Assembly (NCBI GenBank): GCA_937136415.1
Contig: CAKZOK010000146.1
Coordinates: 1 to 35,968, forward strand
Length of the DNA stretch: 35,968 bases
Direction of reading: 5' to 3'
Source of the DNA: an uncultured Cytophagales bacterium
Lineage (GTDB): Bacteria; Bacteroidota; Bacteroidia; Cytophagales; Bernardetiaceae
Shown: one piece after another, positions 18,201 through 25,419 of the stretch
Position numbering within the stretch: the first letter of the stretch is position 1
Layout: every line of letters begins with the position of its first letter
Notes under the pieces: generated by a model
The model's database searches: none
Told to the model about the DNA's origin: nothing
What the model saw: only the letters and a program-made list of their open reading frames with translations
Translations under genes and position numbers: made by a program

Positions 18201-21200
18201 CTAATCCTCCTATTGTATTATTGTCAGCAGCAGCAAATATACTAATTGCGCTTGTTGAAAAACCAATTACACTATTTCCATTTGTATCAAGACCAAATGT
18301 ATTATTAAAAATAGTTACATTGGCATTTTTGGATATTATGGCATTAGTTCCAGTTTCAAAGATGTTTCTTTCACTTGGCAAAACTCCTCCTATTGTATGC
18401 CCTGTTCCTCCTCCATCTAAATTAATAGCATTATTGTTACCAGTAAAGCGATTTCCTGTAAAAGAAATGTTATTATGAGTCGCTCCTTGTATATAGATAG
18501 CAGATTGGGTAAAATTCTCTATTTGTAATCCTTGTATTTTAGAATTACTAATATTTCCTCCTGCAGTAACAAGAAAATTTCCATTTGCTGAAGCTCCTTT
18601 TTTAATAATTATGTGGTGTGTAGCATTGCTTATAGGGCTTCCCTCCTTGAGGTCAGTGACTGTATTTTTGCTACTTCCCATTTGTGAAAAACCATCTATA
18701 AATAAAGGTTGAGATATATTTATAGGACTTATATTTTGTAACTCTATGCTTTGTACACCAGCGTTGTCAATACTAAAATCAATATAATCTTTACCTGTAT
18801 CTGAATTAGATTGATTAATTGCCCAACGCAACGAACCAACAGAGGGAGTAGCAAAATCATCTGTATTGGTTACACGTAATGCCCAAAGTGGAGTATTTGT
18901 TAGGTTTCCGTTATTTGTTCCCGATTGGTCAAAAGCTGTTGCTCCTGTACCTGTTTCAAAATTCCAATAGTTTACTGCTCCGTTTGATGTAGTAGAAACC
19001 ATATCAACTTGAATTTGGGATTGGCTACGAGGACTATTAAAAATACGTACTTCATCTAGTTGCCCTTCAAAATATTCTATATTATTTGTACCCAAATAAG
19101 CATCTACTGTTGTAGGCTGGATATTCGTATTATTTGTAGGTATATTTCCAAGTAAATTACCATCTAAATAAAATTTAATTGCTCCACCTACTAACCCTCT
19201 AGTAACAGCTACGTGATGCCATTCTTTATTAGTCATATTTGTCATGGGGATACTATTTGAAAAAACACTCCCTGGACCTGCATTCATACCAAGTCCAAGT
19301 TGAGCATTTCCAGAATTTTCCGTGATGTAGAATGAATAGCCCTGTGTGCCATTATTTTTATGTAGAATATATCGTTTTTCGCCAGCAGCTATTGGAACGT
19401 ATATTTTTATCCAAGCTTCAATAGTAAAATTACCATTCAAATTAAGCAAATTACTAATACCGATATAATCATCTACCCCATCAAAATACATTCCTCTATT
19501 TCCAACTGGCTGAGTAGGAAAACAAGAAACATCTATTGCATCGCCTGTAATAGTCCAGTTATTAGGAGCTGATGTAAGTGTATTATGAGCAGCAAAGGCA
19601 CAGTATGTAAGTCCTTGCGCTCCTAGTTGTATATTTGGGGTTAATGTTTGGGCAGCCCAGCCTGTGAGAGTGGCATCGTAGTTAGTTAGGTTCATTGCTG
19701 TACCATTGAGCATATCTACCATAGTGGTAACACTGCTAACATTCCAACCTCCTAAATTTTGATTGAAAGCAGAAGCATTACTAAACATATCATACATATT
19801 AGTTACACTGTTAACATTCCAACCTCCTAAATTTTGATCGAAAACAGAAGCTCCAATGAACATTCCACTCATTGTTGTTACTAAACTTACGTCCCAACTA
19901 CTAATATCTTGATTGAAAGCAGAAGCATTACTAAACATATTAGCTGTATTAATCAGTTTTGGTGCTGTCCAAGTCCAATTTAAAGCACCACCTCCATTAT
20001 TGAAATCTCCTGCATAACTAAACATTCCAGACATATTAGTTACATTATCTACATTCCAACTACTAATATCTCGGTTAAATATTTTTGCATGTTGAAACAT
20101 ATCTTCCATATTAGTTACATTACCTACATTCCAATTACTAATATCTTGATTAAATTTTTCGGCATGTAAAAACATTCCATACATATTAGTTATATTACCT
20201 ACATTCCAATTATTCATATTAGCATGACCTTCAAAATTTAAACAGCCTCTAAACATGTTTTCCAAACTATTCACATTACTTAGATTAGGTACATTAGTAG
20301 TACCTGCTGCAATAGTAGTTAGATTAGAACAACCATAAAAAGCTCCTTGCATATTTGTCCAAGCAATACCTCCCCATTGTTCGATGGTTCTTAATTTTAA
20401 TTTATCACCACCATTATTAAAGAATATACGTGGAAAATCTCCTGTGATTGCTATCTCGTAAGTATCGCCATTTGTTAGCCCTGTGATGGTGTGGATTCCT
20501 GTTTGTCCTGTGGTTGAGCCATCTCCTAATCCTGCATTGGTTAAGTTTGTCCAAGTAATATCGTAATTGTATCCTCCTCCTGTGGTGGGAATTGTGATTG
20601 TTCCATCAGTAGTAACCCACGTAGTAATAAATGGATTGGAAGAAGGGGCTAGAGGAGTAAAGACTGTAAAATAGTGATCTACACCAGCAGTAAGAGTATA
20701 TGTTGCTATTGTTGTATAATTACCAGCAGCCTCACTAGAAGACTCTAAACCCCAAGGATTAGGAGAAACTGAACTATGTATTTTTGAATTGCCATCACTT
20801 GCTCCTCCCACATTTTGTAATGTAATAATAGGAGAAGCACCTTGATCTCTAACGTACCACATACCAGCAGCACTATTTGTTCCTGTTATGGCAGGGTTTA
20901 TGGCAGTAGTAAATTTCACAAAAGTAGGGGGGACAAAAGTACTTAAAGCTAAGTTTCTTTTTGCTGTTGCATCTCCTACTGGAAAATTGTTTGAAGTAGT
21001 AGCTGTTCCTGTTCTTATAAATCGTCCTGTACCATTTGTTTCTATCCAACTCGTAGTAGAAGACGAAAGATTAGGTTCTGAACCTTGATAAGTCAGATTA
21101 TTAGCTCCCAAGACTATTTTTCCGTCAGTTAGAGTTAATTGATTGGATACAGTTATGCTGTTTACTAAGGCTACATTTGAAGGATTATTAATAACTAAAT

Positions 21201-23940
21201 CATGGAAAGTAGTAGCTCCTGTGATGGTTTGTAAAGTTGATGTACTACTAAAAGTTACTGTTCCATTTTGTTGTGAAAAAGTTCCATTATTTATCCAATT
21301 TCCTTTTAGGTCTATTGTGTAATTAGAAGTACTTACATCAAGCGTTTTATTAGCACCAATAGTTAAATCTCCATTTACAATAATAGCTTCTAATAAAGTA
21401 TTTGTATCTGCAGGTCCACTCAATTCAAGGTTATGATAAGTTGTAGGTGCTAAAGCTCTAATATCGGCATCTGCTCCATACATAAATGTAGAACCAGTAG
21501 TGTTATTAAAGGTGGTAATTGACGGAGAAGTAGCAGAAAGGTAATTAATAGTTTGATTGTTTTGTAATGAACCCAAACCACTTAATGTACTCATCCATAA
21601 TTCTCCATTAGCATAATCATTAGTAAGTGTACGACCAGAAGCAACAGCAACTCCTCCACTCAAAACTACATTTCCTGTAGAACTTCCTGCTCCAATCGTT
21701 ACATTTGCATTAATAGCACAAGAGCCTGTACTAGCACTAGTAGCAAAGCGCATATTACCATTTAAAGGCTCATTATTTGTAATTGTTATACCTAAAGGAT
21801 TATTAAACTGACATTGTGGACTACCTGCTGTTAACGCAAAAGTTGCATTATTTGTAATATTTCCATTAAATCTATACTCTCTATTTCCTGCTGTACCACT
21901 TGTAGTAAAAGCTCCATCATTGCTAATTTCGTTAAATGTATTTATGCCTCCATTTGCATTATCATCAATAGTAGCTCCTGCTGAAATAGTAGTCGTTCCA
22001 CCTACTGTAATGCTATTTGCTCCTAATTGAAGTGTGCCACCTTTTACATCTAGGTTTTGATTTATAATAGTTGTTCCTGCTGCTAGTGTTTTTGTACCAG
22101 TTCCAGTAATAAGTACATTTTGGTAATTTTTTCCACTAAAATCAATAGGAATAGTATAACCAGTTCCTTTAAACTGTACAACAGCTTCACTATTATCCAT
22201 AAATGTATTAGTAGAAATAGAGGGAAGATTTCCTTGTGCAAATCTAATTGTACGAGTTCCAGCAATTCCATTAGTAGTAAGTTCATTAATTGTATGCCCA
22301 GTAGAAGCATTAAAATCTAAAATTGCTCCTTCATTGACTTGAATGGAATTAATGGTAAGATTATTATTAATTACAAGTACCGAATTTATTCCTGTAGTGG
22401 CAATAATAACATCCGAACTAGCAGTAGGAACAACACCACCTACCCACGTAGTAGGATTATTCCAAGCTCCTCCAGTAGGTGTTGAAATAAAAATAGATGA
22501 GTTATAATAATTTACAAACACTTCATTTCCTCTACTTGAAGCAACAAAATCTACAAAACCATCTCCATTAAAATCAGCAGCAGCAAAATTTGCTGTCGAT
22601 GAACTAGAAGCAGAGGGGGTTGAAGCAAAAATAACAGGTGATTCAAAACCTGTTCCATCGCCTTGAAAAAATTGGGCATACTCATTACCAATACCATCAT
22701 CATAATACGAAAGTACATCATGCTTCCCATCTCCATTCAAATCTACTGTAACATTTCGTCCTTTGGTGTTTGATGCTGTTACTGTTGAAGGGACTGAAAA
22801 TGCAGGACTCATAGTATTATTTAACAAGGCAAAATTAGTTCCTCCAAAGTCATTAATAGTCAAATCAAGGTCAGTACCTCCATTAAATAACCCTGTTGTA
22901 ATTTTGCTTGGAGTTCCTATACCTCCCGAATAAGGATTATTTACATCAGCAGTAAATGTACCATCGCCATTTCCCAAAAAATGATATACCCTACCTGTAG
23001 AAGAAGATACAAAATCAATAGTACTATTTTTATCAAAATCTCCAATCCCCAAACCTAATGAGCCTTGAGGGTTATCTATTTGAACAGAACTTCCAAATGC
23101 ACCTGTTTGGTCATTAAGTAAAATATACCCTCTTGCTTGGTCTCCATTTGTAATAATATCTAAATAACCATCATTATTAAAATCAGCTAAATGAATTTCA
23201 TTGGGAGCAGTATTACCAGTAATAGGAAAGGAGTTTGTTGTATCAAAGATTCCACTACCATCATTCTTTAAGACATGAACTTGATTATTTGTATTTGTAC
23301 TAACAGCCACTATATCCAAATCTCCATCATTATCAATATCTCCTACAACCACATCATGAATAAGAACAGCATCTGTATTACCATAATTAACAGGAGTATC
23401 AAATCCAGCACCATTATTTATCAGTATTGTTATATTGTCACTACCACTAGCATCATCCACTCCTACTACAATATCTGGTCTTCTATCATTATTAAAATCT
23501 CCTACTGCAACAGCTTGTCCAGGTCCACTAGCAGGTTCAGAAGTAGTATTGAAAGAAGTATTATCTATTGTTGCTATTGGAGTAGAATAGATAAGTGTAA
23601 AATAAGGAGAACCTGTTGCACTCAAAGAAGAAGCCTGCAACCCAGTATTTATATTAACAACTGTAATAGGAGCAACCGAAGTAGCACCAGCAGGAACTAT
23701 AACATCAAGTTGAGTAGTAGTCGCATTATCCACAGTAGCCCTTGCACCTCCAAAATACACTACGTTTTTGGAAAGTATTGTACTAAAGTTAGTTCCATTA
23801 ATAGTAACAGTATCTCCTACCATTTGGCTTGCAGGAGAGAAAGAGGTAATAGTAGGTCGTTGTGCTAACAAACTATTTCCAGTAAAAAGCAGCAATAAGA
23901 AGAAAAAAGAAAAATGGAAAGCAGAATATATATTTTTCAT
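12268..23940 (-). CDS. Giant secreted multidomain protein with type IX secretion sorting domain
   Basis: 3890 residues. A signal peptide (about 1-26, ending SLLAQ) is followed by an IPT/TIG domain (28-104), seven FG-GAP/VCBS-type blades with calcium loops such as DIDNDGDLDIV and DFNGDGFVDFV (125-485, probably a beta-propeller), a G8-like or adhesin-like beta-helix start (GGAWNNPTTWVGG, about 487) and beta-strand repeats to about 950, BspA-type DUF285 repeats of 25 residues (W-N-V-x-N-V-T-N-M-x-x-M-F, 1184-1417), a LamG/concanavalin domain (1481-1667), a right-handed beta-helix (1691-1964), a choice-of-anchor D domain (2047-2162), a choice-of-anchor Q/PMP-like beta-helix with GGAIYN repeats (2167-2546), two related Ig-like modules (2551-2917), two HYR-like domains (2926-3103), leucine-rich repeats with Ig domains between (3104-3640), a PKD-like region, and a type A sorting domain (LFPNPNNGNF, 3804-3890). 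It is expected to be exported by T9SS to the cell surface or medium, probably as an adhesin. Exact function is unknown. Confidence 0.9.
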   Translation of the reverse strand: MKNIYSAFHFSFFFLLLLFTGNSLLAQRPTITSFSPASQMVGDTVTINGTNFSTILSKNVVYFGGARATVDNATTTQLDVIVPAGATSVAPITVVNINTGLQASSLSATGSPYFTLIYSTPIATIDNTSFNTTSEPASGPGQAVAVGDFNNDRRPDIVVGVDDASGSDNITILINNGAGFDTPVNYGNTDAVLIHDVVVGDIDNDGDLDIVAVSTNTNNQVHVLKNDGSGIFDTTNSFPITGNTAPNEIHLADFNNDGYLDIITNGDQARGYILLNDQTGAFGSSVQIDNPQGSLGLGIGDFDKNSTIDFVSSSTGRVYHFLGNGDGTFTADVNNPYSGGIGTPSKITTGLFNGGTDLDLTINDFGGTNFALLNNTMSPAFSVPSTVTASNTKGRNVTVDLNGDGKHDVLSYYDDGIGNEYAQFFQGDGTGFESPVIFASTPSASSSSTANFAAADFNGDGFVDFVASSRGNEVFVNYYNSSIFISTPTGGAWNNPTTWVGGVVPTASSDVIIATTGINSVLVINNNLTINSIQVNEGAILDFNASTGHTINELTTNGIAGTRTIRFAQGNLPSISTNTFMDNSEAVVQFKGTGYTIPIDFSGKNYQNVLITGTGTKTLAAGTTIINQNLDVKGGTLQLGANSITVGGTTTISAGATIDDNANGGINTFNEISNDGAFTTSGTAGNREYRFNGNITNNATFALTAGSPQCQFNNPLGITITNNEPLNGNMRFATSASTGSCAINANVTIGAGSSTGNVVLSGGVAVASGRTLTNDYANGELWMSTLSGLGSLQNNQTINYLSATSPSITTFNNTTGSTFMYGADADIRALAPTTYHNLELSGPADTNTLLEAIIVNGDLTIGANKTLDVSTSNYTIDLKGNWINNGTFSQQNGTVTFSSTSTLQTITGATTFHDLVINNPSNVALVNSITVSNQLTLTDGKIVLGANNLTYQGSEPNLSSSTTSWIETNGTGRFIRTGTATTSNNFPVGDATAKRNLALSTFVPPTFVKFTTAINPAITGTNSAAGMWYVRDQGASPIITLQNVGGASDGNSKIHSSVSPNPWGLESSSEAAGNYTTIATYTLTAGVDHYFTVFTPLAPSSNPFITTWVTTDGTITIPTTGGGYNYDITWTNLTNAGLGDGSTTGQTGIHTITGLTNGDTYEIAITGDFPRIFFNNGGDKLKLRTIEQWGGIAWTNMQGAFYGCSNLTTIAAGTTNVPNLSNVNSLENMFRGCLNFEGHANMNNWNVGNITNMYGMFLHAEKFNQDISNWNVGNVTNMEDMFQHAKIFNRDISSWNVDNVTNMSGMFSYAGDFNNGGGALNWTWTAPKLINTANMFSNASAFNQDISSWDVSLVTTMSGMFIGASVFDQNLGGWNVNSVTNMYDMFSNASAFNQNLGGWNVSSVTTMVDMLNGTAMNLTNYDATLTGWAAQTLTPNIQLGAQGLTYCAFAAHNTLTSAPNNWTITGDAIDVSCFPTQPVGNRGMYFDGVDDYIGISNLLNLNGNFTIEAWIKIYVPIAAGEKRYILHKNNGTQGYSFYITENSGNAQLGLGMNAGPGSVFSNSIPMTNMTNKEWHHVAVTRGLVGGAIKFYLDGNLLGNIPTNNTNIQPTTVDAYLGTNNIEYFEGQLDEVRIFNSPRSQSQIQVDMVSTTSNGAVNYWNFETGTGATAFDQSGTNNGNLTNTPLWALRVTNTDDFATPSVGSLRWAINQSNSDTGKDYIDFSIDNAGVQSIELQNISPINISQPLFIDGFSQMGSSKNTVTDLKEGSPISNATHHIIIKKGASANGNFLVTAGGNISNSKIQGLQIENFTQSAIYIQGATHNNISFTGNRFTGNNNAINLDGGGTGHTIGGVLPSERNIFETGTNAIISKNANVTIFNNTFGLDTNGNSVIGFSTSAISIFAAADNNTIGGLGLNEANLLTGSGIGIRASDAGILNLTYIGNNIYCNTTDIDFATGVNNNQPIPIITNINIASNIVTGTGVNGDIIHLYRNPSSCVATSEQEYLGTATVTTGNWTITSSFTLSAGDEIVATQTNAANGTSLFSAFIIEPEIDIQGNSISIADGDNTPDIADDTDFGTVATKTVTYTIENTGSSDLSISSVTSNLADFVVSNITFPTTITAGAITTFDVAFTPSTIGTQTATITINNNDSDEAVYNFDVTGQRLATNFFVYTDAGGSNTGINWTDAFTELESALELAISTDKIYIAAGTYKPTNQFDFDAGGGLDPRESTFQIPEGVEVYGGFEGIETDFTPTGLSARDFVDNETILSGDTDGFTDNITGTFPSLVYNDYAGNSYHVVYTKNVSAATVVDGFTLTGGNASVGTINGNGAAWYNDGSGTGNSSTPTIRNIKFLQNQATGEGGAMYNEGNSAGVSSPILINCIFSQNQAGTAGGAIYNNGNGGNSSPSFTNCTFSQNQSTVTGGAIYNDGSGGGNSNPTITNSIFWENIDMGGTSSYTNDNATPSISYSLIEETETDLTLANNNNFSDGGNNIFAQDPQFVDAATNNLAIQSGSPVINAGNNAAISQSTDIIGNIRNIGVSVDMGAYEVQTLILLGTITPTTYCAGETINVPFTTIGVFDGTNSFTAQLSDASGNFTTPEATQIGTSPINLVIPNTLTTGNNYKIRVVSSNPAINSDLSADIIVNTLPLDRTIVANPASIISGNTANIEVPNSEIGISYQLQDVTNSNADVGTPIIGTGTTIQFTTQTLTSNNDFRIIATNTTTNCNRTLNTITVIVTIPTITLGTITPTAPYCVGSSVTIPFTVSGGSFNSGNVFTVELSNDNFTNLTPITSNTISAISSNSITFNIPTNTTIGNNYKIRVTASNPNATSNESTPFAINGLPTVTLSTLGTSNCPSSDIDFIATALPSTTTYNYYFYLNNNLIVRPDPTLNTITINGLVTNDDVKVIATNPNGCSDEDNIIMNVGDSQPPTITAMQNFTRNTDATNCYYTNQTTNTTLRIPNGQANDNCGVASYRYLVSGATSANLPYLEGLRFNIGVSTITWTATDNNGNESAPNQFTVTVLDTQNPVIEAPQDITKPTDLYDCISTRDSLDIGTPVVTDNCLFRVFNDAPAQFPIGETVIIWTAIDSAGNTSTDEQIITIEEQYFVSPSDSLILVDIYNQMGGASWGNRWNLNMPIATWYGITVSCGKVASINLYNNGLSGVLPSSVLNLSRRREPNFSLNIGANRLSFESAEDFIGAISNFTYSPQSNIYSPRTEIIGQNESITFNSQTEGNFNTYQWYKDQTPINGATGWNYTISNTVPTDAGTYICEVKNTVATQLILQRNPIILEVEGFVNPTDSLALVDVFDQTGGDDWINSWDLTQPVATWEGVTVLNNKIRELDLSSNNLTGNLPDVFDADFFSELRYLSFFDNYLEGQIPASIGQITTLTYLDLDKNNFEGSVPASFGNLVNLQSLWLSRNDLTNLPDEIGNMSSLKTLYLNNNKFNSLPETIGNLSELLVLNVSDNELLNLPNSITNLSKLIEFYANRNYISTIPTNVQNLVDLRVFEINTNNLTGLPTGFLQINNLIKFRVSENKLEFDDLLPYSNQEYLLFDYAPQAPINQEENILLALNSPISFTVQTQGNGNRYQWFRDNNPVATTQNYSINRITTNDVGIYTADITNPSLPNLTLKRRSITLNVECQEGLNFEIIQPSQTIFCENQPFGLKLEIDDQFTNSEQIQWKKDGVVLAFQTQKSYTVTGKGVYTAEILTSNGCTAISNEIEITVLPQPQISIDLMNNETFTSTLNSQEPVTFQWLKDGIAIENAFDNTYKPNQTGEYSLLVLTEAGCSSVSETIIFTITGIEEPKEFRTLQLFPNPNNGNFFIDFGTNTPNGEPAFVLIDAIGRKILLKTQKISSIRYKIKTNNLTAGMYYLQIQTKDGLAFRKFIIEE
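19690..20390 (-). repeat. Tandem 75-bp (25-residue) DUF285 repeat block inside the giant gene
   Basis: About seven to nine units of W-N-V-x-x-V-T-x-M-x-x-M-F-x-x-A-x-x-F-N-x-D/N-I/L-x-x. Some units are still nearly identical in DNA: a 30-base stretch at 19761-19790 recurs at 19911-19940, exactly two units (150 bases) away, suggesting recent duplication or gene conversion between units. Confidence 0.8.
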
Positions 23941-24232
23941 AGACTAACGAAGTATAAGTAATAGAGAACGTCTTGATAGATGCACAGCAGAAACCTTAGA
24001 TAGTGTTATTATATTTGTTGATTTAGTGTTGATTGTAATTTAGTAGCAATCAAATTATAAAAAGGCATACAAAAATAGCGATTATTTATGAGAATAGAAA
24101 AAAAGTATGTACTTTGTTGTTACGTATTAGCTCAATATTATGTTTTAGTTTTTTAGATATTAATTTGTTACATGTGTCCTTTATGAGCGACTTAAAATAC
24201 TAATAATTAAAAATTGCAGAGAGTACAATAGG

Positions 24233-24356
24233 GTAGCATACGCTTTAGCGTGTGAGTAGATGTACCGAATGCTTTAGCTTTCGGAAAATAACTATCTCAC
24301 AACTACTCCTAACCTAAAGGCTAGGGTATATTTTCGCACGCTAAAACATACGCTAC
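24233..24356. repeat. Multi-hairpin structured repeat element A
   Basis: Ends pair with 17 of 20 positions (24233-24252 with 24337-24356). Inside are three hairpins with four-base loops: CATACGC-TTTA-GCGTGTG (24237-24254), CCGAATGC-TTTA-GCTTTCGG (24265-24284) and CCTAACC-TAAA-GGCTAGG (24308-24325), plus a GAGTAG (24254-24259)/CTACTC (24303-24308) stem that would enclose the second. No open frame. It lies between the start of the giant gene and the rfbD terminator, in a 525-base non-coding stretch in which nothing else was recognised. Likely a non-autonomous palindromic repeat of this genome. Confidence 0.65.
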
Positions 24357-24401
24357 AAAGAGAAATAATACCGAGTTCACGTTATTTAAGTTTTATTTCT
24401 A

Positions 24402-24445
24402 AAAAAACAAGCTATCATTATTCAATAATGATAGCTTGTTTTTTT
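24402..24445 (-). terminator. Terminator of rfbD
   Basis: A near-perfect stem of about 19 bp with a very short TTCAA loop: AACAAGCTATCATTA (24406-24420) pairs with TAATGATAGCTTGTT (24426-24440), flanked by A and T runs on both sides. Because both flanks give T-runs it can work in either direction; the only gene ending nearby is rfbD, 22 bases away on the minus strand. Confidence 0.88.
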
Positions 24446-24465
24446 ATACAATAATAAATTTTAAT

Positions 24466-25338
24466 TTACATTTTACTCAAACAACGCTTCAAAGCATTTC
24501 TCCAATGAGAAATTTCTATATCAAAATTTTGCTTGAACTTTGATTTGTCTAACACACTATAAGAAGGGCGTTTTGCTGGAGTTGGAAATTGTGCCGAACG
24601 AATAGGCTTTAAGTTCACTTTTTTGTCTTTGGTTTGTTTTGACATTTCAAAAATGGCTTGAGCAAAATCATACCAACTTGCCACACCTTCATTCGAATAA
24701 TGATATGTTCCCCACAAATGAGGCTCAACAAATTTTTTACCTTCCAAATTCAAAATGATTTGAAGAATTGTATCAGCCAAATCCTTTGCATACGTAGGCG
24801 TACCTATTTGGTCATAAACTACATTCAAAGGATTTTTTTGAGATAATGAAAGCATCGTCTTGACAAAGTTTTTTCCAAAAGAAGAATATAACCACGCTGT
24901 CCTTAAAATAATAGTATGAGGGTTGTAAAGTAAAGCATTTTTTTCACCCTGCCACTTCGAAGTTCCATAAACACCTGTTGGATTTGGTGTATCACTTTCC
25001 GTATAAGGAGTGCATTTTTTACCATCAAAAACAAAATCGGTCGAAATATGAATCAAACGAACACCATGCTTTTCACAGGCTTTCGCCAAATTTGTTGTTC
25101 CTACTACATTTACTTCATAAGTAGCCAATTTATCACTTTCAGAAGTATCTACTGCCGTATAAGCTGCTGCATTGATACAATAATCAAAATGTTGAAGCTC
25201 AAAAAGCTCATTTACACGCTTCGAATGTGTAATATCTAACTTCTCAAAATCTGTAAAATGAAAATCAAAAGGATAGGCTTTTTTAAGAGCTTGTAATTCT
25301 TGTCCTAGCTGTCCATTAGCTCCTGTTACTAAAATCAT
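24466..25338 (-). CDS. rfbD: dTDP-4-dehydrorhamnose reductase
   Basis: 290-residue short-chain dehydrogenase/reductase (RmlD/RfbD) that carries out the last step of dTDP-L-rhamnose synthesis, for surface polysaccharide. Seen: the NAD(P)-binding TGANGQLG (5-12), DITHSKRV, NAAAYTAVD (56-64), STDFVFDG (99-106), the catalytic YxxxK as Y124-GTS-K128, and RTAWLYSSFGKNFVKTM. Length is typical. The other rhamnose genes (rfbABC) are not in the window. It follows purH on the same strand with an 81-base gap that carries a long hairpin but no clear promoter, so co-transcription with purH is possible. Confidence 0.94.
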   Translation of the reverse strand: MILVTGANGQLGQELQALKKAYPFDFHFTDFEKLDITHSKRVNELFELQHFDYCINAAAYTAVDTSESDKLATYEVNVVGTTNLAKACEKHGVRLIHISTDFVFDGKKCTPYTESDTPNPTGVYGTSKWQGEKNALLYNPHTIILRTAWLYSSFGKNFVKTMLSLSQKNPLNVVYDQIGTPTYAKDLADTILQIILNLEGKKFVEPHLWGTYHYSNEGVASWYDFAQAIFEMSKQTKDKKVNLKPIRSAQFPTPAKRPSYSVLDKSKFKQNFDIEISHWRNALKRCLSKM

Positions 25339-25361
25339 AATTTGTTTTTATTAAGTAGCCG

Positions 25362-25413
25362 ATAGCTTCCAAACTGTCTAGTTTTTTGAAAATGGCTTGA
25401 AAGCTATTTGCTA
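25362..25413. repeat. Hairpin repeat between purH and rfbD
   Basis: GTAGC..ATAGCTT at the left (25362-25375) pairs with AAGCTAT..GCTAC at the right (about 25400-25413), with an AAACT/AGTTT stem inside. The right arm matches the kbl leader repeat at 10919-10936 in 17 of 18 bases. No T-run follows on the minus strand, so it is not a standard terminator of purH. Confidence 0.5.
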
Positions 25414-25419
25414 CACCTT

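Noticed and set aside
23275..23868. A 197-codon plus-strand open frame inside the giant gene
   Set aside because: It is antisense to the FG-GAP coding, is almost entirely I, N, S, Y and T, and has no family features; it is a by-product of the repetitive codons on the other strand.
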